From an uncultured Bartonella sp. (GTDB lineage Bacteria; Pseudomonadota; Alphaproteobacteria; Rhizobiales; Rhizobiaceae), in contig CALYQL010000013.1 of NCBI GenBank assembly GCA_945285915.1, forward strand, positions 1 to 64,000: a stretch of DNA of 64,000 nt, in the 5' to 3' direction. A program made the translations under genes and the position numbers. Shown piece by piece: positions 57,329 through 64,000 of the stretch (the first letter of the stretch is position 1; every line of letters starts with the position of its first letter). The notes under the pieces were generated by a model, which worked only from the letters and a program-made list of their open reading frames with translations, did no database searches and was not told the DNA's origin.

Positions 57329-58270
57329 ATGCTTCGTAACAGCCTTTTTCGCCTTTTGCAGGCCGTTATTGTTCTTTGGGTTGCCTTTACCGGAACATTT
57401 ATATTGTTACAGGTCATGCCAGGCGATGCAGTCCTTCTCAAATTCCTTAATCCAGAATATGGCCTCAATGCGCAACAGATTGCTGAGCTGCGTTCTACCT
57501 ATGGCATTGATGCACCGCTCATTGTGCAATATTTCAAAACATTAAGTAACTTCCTCAAAGGGGATTTTGGCTATTCTGTCCAAGCGGGCGTACCGGTGCT
57601 TAGCCTTATTACAACCAATTTACCGGCAACCTTAAAACTCGCTGGCTGCAGTTTTGTGGCCGCTGTTATCTTAGCCTTTATCATTGCGTTTATCGCCTCA
57701 TTTGCACCTTTCCAATGGTTGAAGAATTTTATACAGGCGCTACCCGGTTTATTTTTGGCTATTCCTTTGTTTTGGCTGGGAATTATTCTGGTGCAGATCT
57801 TTTCATTCTATTTGGGCTGGGTGTCAGTGATTGTTCCAGGTCCAATCGAAGCAATGGTTTTGCCAGTGGCTGCATTGGCCATTCCGATATCTGCACCATT
57901 GGCGCAAATCCTTATGCGCTCGCTTGATGAGATAGAAACGCGACCCTTTGTTATGGTGTTGCAAGCCAAAGGGGCATCAAGATTTCGGATATTGTGGGGA
58001 CATTGTTTGCGTAATGCCGCTTTGCCTGTGCTTACAATAGCGGGATTGCTATTTGGCGAATTGATTAGCGGTGCGGTTGTAACGGAAACAGTTTTTGGCT
58101 TGAACGGCATTGGTAAAATTACCGAGCAGGCTGTGCGCTCACAAGATGTCAGTGTTTTACAATCAATAGTTGTAATTTCGGCGGCGGCCTTTGTCTGCAT
58201 TAATTTGGTTATTGACCTATTATTTCCACTGATTGATCCAAAATTAAAGATAGGAAAGGGGAGGGCATAA
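57329..58270 (+). CDS. ABC transporter permease (DppB-like)
   Basis: 313 aa from ATG 57329 with GCAGGA upstream; a TTG at 57305 in frame is less likely. Six membrane helices; N-terminal DppB/OppB topology with FILLQVMPGDAVLLKFLN, and the EAA-type cytoplasmic loop LDEIETRPFVMVLQAKGASRFRILWGHCLRNAALPVL. It forms the pore with the next gene, whose ATG overlaps this stop (TAATG). Confidence 0.92.
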   Translation: MLRNSLFRLLQAVIVLWVAFTGTFILLQVMPGDAVLLKFLNPEYGLNAQQIAELRSTYGIDAPLIVQYFKTLSNFLKGDFGYSVQAGVPVLSLITTNLPATLKLAGCSFVAAVILAFIIAFIASFAPFQWLKNFIQALPGLFLAIPLFWLGIILVQIFSFYLGWVSVIVPGPIEAMVLPVAALAIPISAPLAQILMRSLDEIETRPFVMVLQAKGASRFRILWGHCLRNAALPVLTIAGLLFGELISGAVVTETVFGLNGIGKITEQAVRSQDVSVLQSIVVISAAAFVCINLVIDLLFPLIDPKLKIGKGRA

Positions 58271-59124
58271 TGAGTAAGAACGTGTCTTTAACAGCCCTTG
58301 ATGTGACCCCAAAACTGCGTTTAACAGGAACTCGCAGAATACGTTTTGGATTGGTTCTAGCAATTATTATTGTCGTAACAGCATTGGCCTTTGTGGTTAT
58401 GCCACAGCTTTTCACCTCTTATAGCCCCATTGATGAAGTGGGTGAGCATATGAGCGCGCCTAGCATGCAACATTGGTTGGGAACCGATGAGCTTGGACGC
58501 GATCTTTATGCCCGTATAGTTTACGGGGCCGTTCACTCATTAACTGGTGCATTGGCGGCTGTTTTGTTTGGCTTTGTTGTCGGTGGTTTGCTTGGGCTTG
58601 TTTCAGGTAGTGCCGGTAGTTTCATTGATTTGGTGATTATGCGTTTTGTCGATGTTCTTCTGGCTATACCATCATTGCTATTGTCATTGAGTATCATAAC
58701 ACTTCTAGGTTTTGGTAGTGTTCAGGTGGCATTGGCTGTGGGGGTTACTTCGGTTGCCGGCTTTGCGCGCCTTTCCCGTGCGGAAGTGGCACGTATCAAA
58801 AACCTTGAATATATCGAGGCAGCCTATGGCTCTGGTGCAACCTTCATCAAGGTGCTGTACCGGCACATATTGCCAAATGCTCTTTATACCATTGTTGGTT
58901 ATGCTGCGTTGCAATTTGGGCATGCGCTATTACAAATCGCGACATTGGGTTTTCTAGGATATGGCGTGCAACCACCAACGCCTGAATGGGGCTTGTTAAT
59001 TGCAGAGGGTCGAAACTACATCGCAACAGGCTGGTGGCTTACTGTAATGCCAGGACTATTTGTTATCGTGCTTGTTGTTGCCTTTCATCGCATAAGCCGC
59101 GCATTAATCGGGAAGAATGTATGA
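58270..59124 (+). CDS. ABC transporter permease (DppC-like)
   Basis: 284 aa. N-terminal helix (RFGLVLAIIIVVTALAFVVMP), then the DppC/OppC signature HWLGTDELGRDLYARIVYGA, and the EAA-type loop VAGFARLSRAEVARIKNLEYIEAAYGSGATFIKVLYRHILPNAL. Partner of the DppB-like permease. The stop overlaps the ATG of the ATPase gene (ATGATGG), so all are translationally coupled. Confidence 0.92.
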   Translation: MSKNVSLTALDVTPKLRLTGTRRIRFGLVLAIIIVVTALAFVVMPQLFTSYSPIDEVGEHMSAPSMQHWLGTDELGRDLYARIVYGAVHSLTGALAAVLFGFVVGGLLGLVSGSAGSFIDLVIMRFVDVLLAIPSLLLSLSIITLLGFGSVQVALAVGVTSVAGFARLSRAEVARIKNLEYIEAAYGSGATFIKVLYRHILPNALYTIVGYAALQFGHALLQIATLGFLGYGVQPPTPEWGLLIAEGRNYIATGWWLTVMPGLFVIVLVVAFHRISRALIGKNV

Positions 59125-60746
59125 TGGAACAGCCACTTCTTTCAGTCGAAAATGTTTCTGTCGCCTATTATGATAATGGAAGATGGAGCCCTGTGACGCA
59201 TGATGTAACGTTTTCGTTGCATAGCGGAGAATCGATTGCTTTGGTCGGCGAATCTGGTTCAGGAAAAACCACGACGGCGCAGGCAATATTAGGATTATTG
59301 CCCGATAACGCTCGGAAAGTGGCTGGCCGTGTGCTGCTTAACGGACAGGATTTGAGTCATTGGTCGCAAACGCGTTTGCAGCATATAAGGGGTAAGGTTA
59401 TGAGCCTTATTCCGCAGGATCCAACCTCTTCACTTGATCCGCTGATGAAGGTAGGAAACCAGATTGCTGAAGTGTTTCGTATTCATAATGCATTGCCTTC
59501 CAGTCAAATCCGCACACGTGTCATCGAATTGTTGGAAGAAGTTGGCTTGAATGAGCCAGAAAGACGAGCCAACCAATATCCGCATGAATTATCGGGGGGA
59601 ATGAAACAACGCGTTCTTATTGCAATGGCTATAGCCTTAAAACCGCAATTAATCATTGCCGATGAGCCGACATCAGCGCTTGATGTTACCGTTCAAAAAC
59701 GCATACTCGATCTTATTGGCGATATTAAACAGGAATATGGCGCGTCATTGTTGATGGTAACCCATGATCTTGGCGTTGCATCTGACCGTGCCGACAAAAT
59801 AATTGTTATGCAACAAGGTCGTATTCAAGAGATAGGCGACAGTCAGGCAGTCTTGTCGTGCCCACAATCTGCTTATACAAAAAAGCTTGTTGCAAATGAC
59901 CCGTCATTGACATTTGCAGTACCGCGCAAACCACTGGAACATAGTGATAAGTTTCTTGTCGAGGTTGATAATCTTGCAATAGATTATTCTGGAGCGAAGA
60001 AATTTCGCGCTGTCGAAAATCTTTCTTTTCGCGTTCAACGTGGCACAACACATGCCATTGTTGGAGAATCTGGTTCTGGTAAAACCAGCACAATAAGAGC
60101 TTTGTGCGGATTTATAAAACCAAGTGCCGGTCGTATTGTGGTTGATGGCACAGATATGGTCAATTTGAAGGGAGAAAAGTTGCGTCATTTCAGGCGCCGT
60201 ATCCAGTTGGTCTATCAAAATCCTTTTTCTTCGCTTGATCCACATTATACCATTGGTAAAATCATTGAGGAGCCGTTGTTGAATTATCAACACGATGATG
60301 CGGCCAGTCGTCGTGCTCGTGTCTTGGATTTGTTGGATCAAGTGGAATTGCCAAAGTCTGTTTTTGATCGCAAACCACGTAGCCTTTCTGGCGGTCAGAG
60401 ACAGCGTGTTGCTATTGCACGCGCGCTGGTGCTTGATCCTGAAGTTCTTGTGCTAGATGAAGCGGTATCAGCGCTTGATGTAACCGTGCAGGCGCAAATT
60501 CTGACATTGTTGGATCGTTTGCAACGCGACAAATCTTTGACCTATATTTTTGTCAGTCACGATTTATCCGTGGTGCGACAAATATCCGATACTGTAAGTG
60601 TGTTAAAAAATGGCCATTTGGTTGAAAGTGGCACGGTCGAGGAAATATTTACCTATCCCAAAAGGGCTTATACGCGCGATCTTATTTCAGCAATTCCGGG
60701 TAAAGCAAATGCGCTTCATCATTCTCTGCTCGGGGCTCAACTTTAA
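59121..60746 (+). CDS. Double-domain ABC transporter ATPase (DppD-DppF fusion)
   Basis: 541 aa from ATG 59121 (a second ATG is adjacent). Two complete NBDs. First: GESGSGKTTTAQAIL, LSGGMKQR, LIIADEPTSALD, THDLG. Second: GESGSGKTSTIRALC, LSGGQRQR, LVLDEAVSALD, SHDLS. Both look functional; in the second, the usual DEP is DEA. This is the fused form of the usual DppD plus DppF pair and powers the importer encoded by the three upstream genes. Start chosen by the overlap with the permease stop; the longer frame upstream lies inside the permease gene. Confidence 0.93.
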   Translation: MMEQPLLSVENVSVAYYDNGRWSPVTHDVTFSLHSGESIALVGESGSGKTTTAQAILGLLPDNARKVAGRVLLNGQDLSHWSQTRLQHIRGKVMSLIPQDPTSSLDPLMKVGNQIAEVFRIHNALPSSQIRTRVIELLEEVGLNEPERRANQYPHELSGGMKQRVLIAMAIALKPQLIIADEPTSALDVTVQKRILDLIGDIKQEYGASLLMVTHDLGVASDRADKIIVMQQGRIQEIGDSQAVLSCPQSAYTKKLVANDPSLTFAVPRKPLEHSDKFLVEVDNLAIDYSGAKKFRAVENLSFRVQRGTTHAIVGESGSGKTSTIRALCGFIKPSAGRIVVDGTDMVNLKGEKLRHFRRRIQLVYQNPFSSLDPHYTIGKIIEEPLLNYQHDDAASRRARVLDLLDQVELPKSVFDRKPRSLSGGQRQRVAIARALVLDPEVLVLDEAVSALDVTVQAQILTLLDRLQRDKSLTYIFVSHDLSVVRQISDTVSVLKNGHLVESGTVEEIFTYPKRAYTRDLISAIPGKANALHHSLLGAQL

Positions 60747-60982
60747 TGAGGACATCAAGGTAAAGCTGCAAGGGGTTGCAATAAGATATGACTACTATCA
60801 AGCACTGTTTTGCAGTGTTGAAATCAAGTGGTTTATGTTTTTAAGTGATTTTAGTTCGCATGATAACAGCTGAAAATGCGTGATGTTATTCAATGGCTTG
60901 AACACCTCAAACATCAAAGCGGTTTAACAGGACTGTGGTCATGTCATCCACAAGCCTAGTGAAGCTTTGTTAAGGGTCGCAG
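60747..60982. other. Spacer after ABC operon
   Basis: No gene supported and no clear terminator seen. It leads into the repeat region. Confidence 0.4.
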
Positions 60983-61150
60983 TTGGCAAGCATAAGTCAG
61001 TCGATTGGCTTAAGTCAGTTAATTGGCAAAGCCTGTTGATTGGCAAAGTGCCAGTCGATTGTCGTAAGGCTGGTTTGTATAAGGCTAGTCAGCATTGACA
61101 GAGTTGTTGATGGACATAAGTCCTTTGGCTGGCATAGGTTTGTTGATGGG
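60983..61150. repeat. Degenerate ~18-bp repeats
   Basis: The element TTGGCAAAGxCxGTxGA and variants recur with TTG at 60983, 61005, 61023, 61040, 61059, 61075, 61095, 61107 and 61125. Spacing is mostly 16-22 bases. It fills the gap between the convergent ABC operon and the amino-acid ATPase gene. Confidence 0.7.
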
Positions 61151-61185
61151 AATTATAGTTCAACAAATACGCGATCAGGTACTGG

Positions 61186-61968
61186 TTAGTTTGCACGGAT
61201 TGAACGGGTAAATTCTCTACAACGATCACTTGTTGGATTGTCAAACACCTGTTCTGGTGTGCCTTCTTCTTCGACACGCCCTTGGTGTAAAAACATGACA
61301 CGGCTTGAAACATTGCGTGCGAACCGCATTTCGTGGGTTACAAGCAGCATGGTGCGCCCTTCATCAGCAAGTTGCTGGATGACCCTTAACACTTCACCGA
61401 CAAGCTCCGGATCTAGCGCAGATGTCGGTTCGTCAAACAACATAACAGCTGGTTCGACACATAATGCACGTGCTATTGCAACGCGTTGTTGTTGTCCGCC
61501 AGAAAGATGGCTGGGATAGGCATCACGTTTGTCATAGAGACCAACTTTTTCTAACAATGCGAGAGCTTTTGTTTGCGCATCTTTCTTAGGCATTTTGTGA
61601 ACGTGAACCGGCGCTTCCATGACATTTTGCAACACAGTCATATGAGGCCAGAGATTGAAATTTTGAAAAACCATACCAAGGCCACGCCGCACGCGCTCAA
61701 TCTGTTTGCTGTCTGCTGGTATCTGCTGGCCTTTTCTATTTGTTTTTAGCTTTATTTCTTCGCCATTGATTATAAACTGCCCACGATCGGGTGTTTCAAG
61801 AAAATTAATACAGCGTAGAAAAGTGCTTTTGCCAGAACCGGAAGCACCGATGATAGAGATAACATCACCACGGTGCGCATCGAGGGATATGCCTTTCAAC
61901 ACGTCCTGCGAGCCAAATTTCTTATGCACGTCTTTTATCGAGAGTGTGAGTGGTGGCGTATCTGTCAT
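61186..61968 (-). CDS. Amino-acid ABC transporter ATP-binding protein (HisP/OccP type), orphan
   Basis: 260 aa. Walker A GASGSGKSTFLRC, Q-loop VFQNFNLWPHMT, signature LSGGQQQRVAIARAL, Walker B VMLFDEPTSALD and H-loop THEMRFA, all intact. The insert ADSKQIERVRRGLGMVFQ is typical of basic/polar amino-acid importers (HisP, OccP, AotP). No permease or binding protein lies on either side: repeats downstream, phage-like genes upstream. It may serve a transporter encoded elsewhere or be a remnant of a dispersed operon. Confidence 0.88.
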   Translation of the reverse strand: MTDTPPLTLSIKDVHKKFGSQDVLKGISLDAHRGDVISIIGASGSGKSTFLRCINFLETPDRGQFIINGEEIKLKTNRKGQQIPADSKQIERVRRGLGMVFQNFNLWPHMTVLQNVMEAPVHVHKMPKKDAQTKALALLEKVGLYDKRDAYPSHLSGGQQQRVAIARALCVEPAVMLFDEPTSALDPELVGEVLRVIQQLADEGRTMLLVTHEMRFARNVSSRVMFLHQGRVEEEGTPEQVFDNPTSDRCREFTRSIRAN

Positions 61969-62272
61969 TTGAAAAATTACCCAAGGTTTTTCTCAACATT
62001 ACCATTTTGTAGCACCCAAGAAACAAAAAAATGTTGAACGGCCTTTTATACTGACAGTTTTCTGGCATGAAGTATTCCAATTATGAACTAGCGTTTTTCA
62101 GGTAAAGTGTATGAACACACAAACCGTGCAATGGTCTTGCCCACAAATGGGGGTGCCTGAAAATATTATGAAATGAGGAGTTTCTTCCATATTTTTTGCC
62201 ATATCATTTAAAGAAAAACTATCACTGGTCAGCAAACTATATGACTTAACAGAAACAAGAACAATAAACGAC
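61969..62272. other. Spacer between ABC ATPase gene and phage-like genes
   Basis: About 300 bases. It should hold the promoter of the minus-strand ATPase gene. No other feature recognised. Confidence 0.4.
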
Positions 62273-62304
62273 AAAAAGGCCGACCAGTATTAACTGGCCG
62301 GCCT
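62273..62304 (-). terminator. Terminator after the holin-like gene
   Basis: Twelve-bp stem AGGCCGACCAGT / ACTGGCCGGCCT (one mismatch) with a four-base loop, followed by TTTTTGT on the minus strand. Confidence 0.85.
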
Positions 62305-62317
62305 GTTGTTATGAGTA

Positions 62318-62668
62318 TTATTCAAGATCTGTCTTATTATTGTGTATTAGCTTGATAGCCGTATCAATGATGGATACGCCGAGTGCCCCGCAAAGAAATC
62401 CAGCAAGACCGATAATTTTGTCGGGCATGACATAGCTCTTGTCAACAAGATCAAATTTATCAAGTATGTGAAGTATGGCTTGGGCAGCCAATTCTGCCCC
62501 GTAAATTGCACATAAGGCACCGCCGAGCCATTCGGCAATGCGTTGTGTCCAATTCTTTATGGGACCATGAATTTGGTAGACAAATGCGCCAAGCGCACCT
62601 GCAAGCCCCGTCAAAATAACATAAAGACTGTAAGCAAGCCAATCTGGTGGAATATTTTTTTGTGGCAT
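62318..62668 (-). CDS. Putative holin-like small membrane protein
   Basis: 116 aa from ATG 62668 (TTG 62677 is an alternative). Three hydrophobic segments: LAYSLYVILTGLAGALGAFVYQI, AEWLGGALCAIYGAELAAQAILHIL and KIIGLAGFLCGALGVSIIDTAIKLI, with a charged tail NNKTDLE. Three-helix architecture and position near a GH24 endolysin are typical of phage holins, which release the endolysin to the periplasm at lysis. I do not recognise a specific holin family. It ends in a strong terminator. Confidence 0.6.
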   Translation of the reverse strand: MPQKNIPPDWLAYSLYVILTGLAGALGAFVYQIHGPIKNWTQRIAEWLGGALCAIYGAELAAQAILHILDKFDLVDKSYVMPDKIIGLAGFLCGALGVSIIDTAIKLIHNNKTDLE

Positions 62669-62943
62669 AATGTTCAATGTTTCTGTTCATGTCACAATCA
62701 ATTATTGTTTCGGTCCTTTGGTGAAATAGAACACTGCTGTGTGACAACTGTCTTGGCTTTCACCAAAGGTCATATAAAAATCAATCGTGAATGGATTGGT
62801 ATTATATCTGTATAGATTTTGATTGTTTTGGCATGAGATGACCGCATTGTGCGGTATTATTTTTATTGTTAGGTTGCATTCAATGCGGCTTGAATGTGGC
62901 AATTGCTGCGTGGCGGTAATTGGCAAGCAATGGCGTGGGGCAT

Positions 62944-63609
62944 CTACCGTGTTTGCTCACGTAAGCGTACAACAAAAAAACAAATGCCAGTAGCAGCCGC
63001 TGCAACCATAATGGCGGCTAATGCCCATTGGAACGGACCAGAACCGGTAGCAATACCGGTAAGTCCAGAGGCTGCACTAATAACAGGTCCTACTACTTCG
63101 GGTTTTAAAACTGCATTGTGTTTTAACGGCTGTGGTGTTTCATAACTTGATGATACAAAGGAACCCTTTGCCCACAAACCCGCTTCAGCAGAACGGCGGT
63201 TAACAAGACCTTGCACCCTTTTGCCTCCATCATTAACCCATTTCATGAGTTCGGAAGGGACTGCGCTGTAATCACCTTTGTTGAGTTTTTTAAGCAAAGT
63301 CGATTTTTTAAAAGCGCTGATACCAACATTATAGCAAAAGGATACAAGTGCTGAAAACTGGTTGTCAGACAATTTGACTGTGACAGATGTTTCGACAGCC
63401 TTTTCATATAAAGCGAGATCATTGATGAGGATCTCTTCGGCTTTTTCTTCGGTAATTTTCAAATCTTTATAAGGCTTTGGCAATCCCGCGGCTGCCGTAT
63501 GTCCGTAACCAATTGTCCAGACACCGCCTGTGTCTTGATAGGCTTTTGTCCGTAACCCTTCCCATTGTTTGATGGAATTAAGGCCGGTTTGGTCTATTTT
63601 TCGTGTCAT
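62944..63609 (-). CDS. GH24 endolysin (lysozyme) with C-terminal membrane segment
   Basis: 221 aa. The T4-lysozyme-type (GH24) domain covers about residues 5-145: catalytic Glu in IKQWEGLRTKAYQDTGGVWTIGYGHT gives the E-D-T triad; later VSFCYNVGISAFKKSTLLKKLNKGDY and WVNDGGKRVQGLVNRRSAEAGLW are conserved. Unlike SAR endolysins, the membrane helix is at the C-terminus (PFQWALAAIMVAAAATGICFFVV, about 192-214), followed by a basic tail. It degrades peptidoglycan; with the nearby holin-like gene it forms a lysis pair of a prophage or a Bartonella-type gene-transfer agent. Confidence 0.88.
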   Translation of the reverse strand: MTRKIDQTGLNSIKQWEGLRTKAYQDTGGVWTIGYGHTAAAGLPKPYKDLKITEEKAEEILINDLALYEKAVETSVTVKLSDNQFSALVSFCYNVGISAFKKSTLLKKLNKGDYSAVPSELMKWVNDGGKRVQGLVNRRSAEAGLWAKGSFVSSSYETPQPLKHNAVLKPEVVGPVISAASGLTGIATGSGPFQWALAAIMVAAAATGICFFVVRLREQTR

Positions 63610-63626
63610 GACTAACTTTCACATAA

Positions 63627-63651
63627 TAAAAAACCTCGCCGGAGCGAGGTT
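63627..63651 (-). terminator. Terminator between truncated gene and endolysin gene
   Basis: Eight-bp stem AACCTCGC / GCGAGGTT with a CGGA loop, followed by Ts on the minus strand. It closes the transcript coming from the right edge before the endolysin gene. Confidence 0.8.
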
Positions 63652-63780
63652 GATATTTACAATTTACAAGTGGAACCGACTAAAGTTTCCAACGATGAAA
63701 CACTATCAGCTTTTCTGTTTCCATGGTGGAATGCAAAAATTGGTTCTTGAAAATATATTGCCAGTTATAAGGGGTGGCAA

Positions 63781-64000
63781 TTAACAGGGATTAGGCCAGT
63801 TAAGTTCAGCGAAAACAGCTTTGGCAGACGTAATATCTTTAGCCGTGCCAATTTTGCTTTTTGTTTCAAGGCGCGTTGCTTCAATGGCTGCACCGATTTG
63901 CTGCCAAATTGCATAGGCATGTGTCACGGTTTCAGCAACTTCAATTAAGGAGTTGCCATCAATGCCTAAGCTCGCCTTTAAGAGAAGATAATCATCTTCC
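63781..64000 (-). CDS. Unknown gene, 3' end only
   Basis: Minus-strand frame open from the window edge to a TAA at 63781, 72 complete codons visible. The peptide reads EDDYLLLKASLGIDGNSLIEV at the edge, continues helical (ETVTHAYAIWQQIGAAIEAT), and ends ITSAKAVFAELNWPNPC. No signal or membrane segment. Not recognised. It is upstream of an endolysin and holin-like gene, so a phage or gene-transfer-agent structural or packaging role is possible. A terminator follows its stop. Confidence 0.6.
   Translation of the reverse strand, partial: EDDYLLLKASLGIDGNSLIEVAETVTHAYAIWQQIGAAIEATRLETKSKIGTAKDITSAKAVFAELNWPNPC

Noticed and set aside
58986-59120. Longer N-terminus of the double ATPase
   Set aside because: It overlaps the permease gene in another frame, and ATG 59121 couples exactly to the permease stop.
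62841-62867. Hairpin ACCGCA / TGCGGT followed by T-rich sequence on the plus strand
   Set aside because: It looks like a plus-strand terminator but no plus-strand gene precedes it; left out as a firm feature.

Overview
The window reads as chromosome of an alphaproteobacterium of the Rhizobiales (Hyphomicrobiales). Gene content and order are closest to Brucella and Bartonella: prs/pgeF/midA/lgt, greA/lpcC/lrp/trkH/trxB/vtlR/abcR/aatA, ftrABCD, carA/yqeY/dnaG/rpoD, and a BP26-type SIMPL protein. Base composition is visibly AT-rich for this order, with very AT-rich intergenic stretches. This suggests a host-associated, Bartonella-like lineage, but the species cannot be named from the sequence alone.

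Layout. 1-8.3 kb: 5' end of prs; the pgeF-midA-lgt operon (nucleotide/peptidoglycan salvage, complex I assembly, lipoprotein maturation); ubiK; ybjN-csaA; an EnvZ/OmpR-like two-component pair; an MBL hydrolase. 8.3-16 kb: a BA14K protein, a cold-shock gene, uvrB, a secreted SH3 protein with a repetitive tail, greA and an LPS-core glycosyltransferase. 16-22.5 kb: Lrp regulator, TrkH, TrxB, a VtlR/LsrB-type LysR regulator, an AbcR-type small RNA and an aspartate aminotransferase. 22.6-26.5 kb: a minus-strand operon under a cobalamin riboswitch (repeat-coding small ORF, binding protein, permease, ATPase, pseudoazurin). 26.7-33 kb: a second cold-shock gene, an SbmA/BacA-type transporter with a degraded ATPase domain, and the ftrABCD ferrous-iron system. 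33.5-48.7 kb: carB, a zinc metallopeptidase, an MFS pump, carA, yqeY, a GlsB-type membrane protein, dnaG, rpoD, HlyU, YcgN and SIMPL proteins. 48.8-61 kb: a CAT-anticodon tRNA, gabD plus an iron-type alcohol dehydrogenase, TonB, a VOC protein and a complete peptide-type ABC transporter operon. 61.2-64 kb: an orphan amino-acid ABC ATPase, then a holin-like protein, a GH24 endolysin and a truncated unknown gene, which look like the edge of a prophage or gene-transfer-agent locus.

Points of most interest: (1) the leader between the B12 riboswitch and its transporter holds five 30-bp tandem repeats, each with a dyad, inside a small ORF that has a good ribosome binding site and encodes decapeptide repeats; (2) the transporter at 27.3 kb has lost all the standard ABC ATPase motifs; (3) an AbcR-type sRNA lies beside a VtlR/LsrB-type regulator with a T-N11-A dyad upstream; (4) several intergenic gaps carry degenerate 17-20 bp tandem repeats; (5) a pseudoazurin is translationally coupled to the riboswitch-controlled transporter.

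Iron and metal handling is a recurring theme: FtrABCD, TonB with a Fur-like palindrome upstream, the B12/cobalt-type importer, and cupredoxins.
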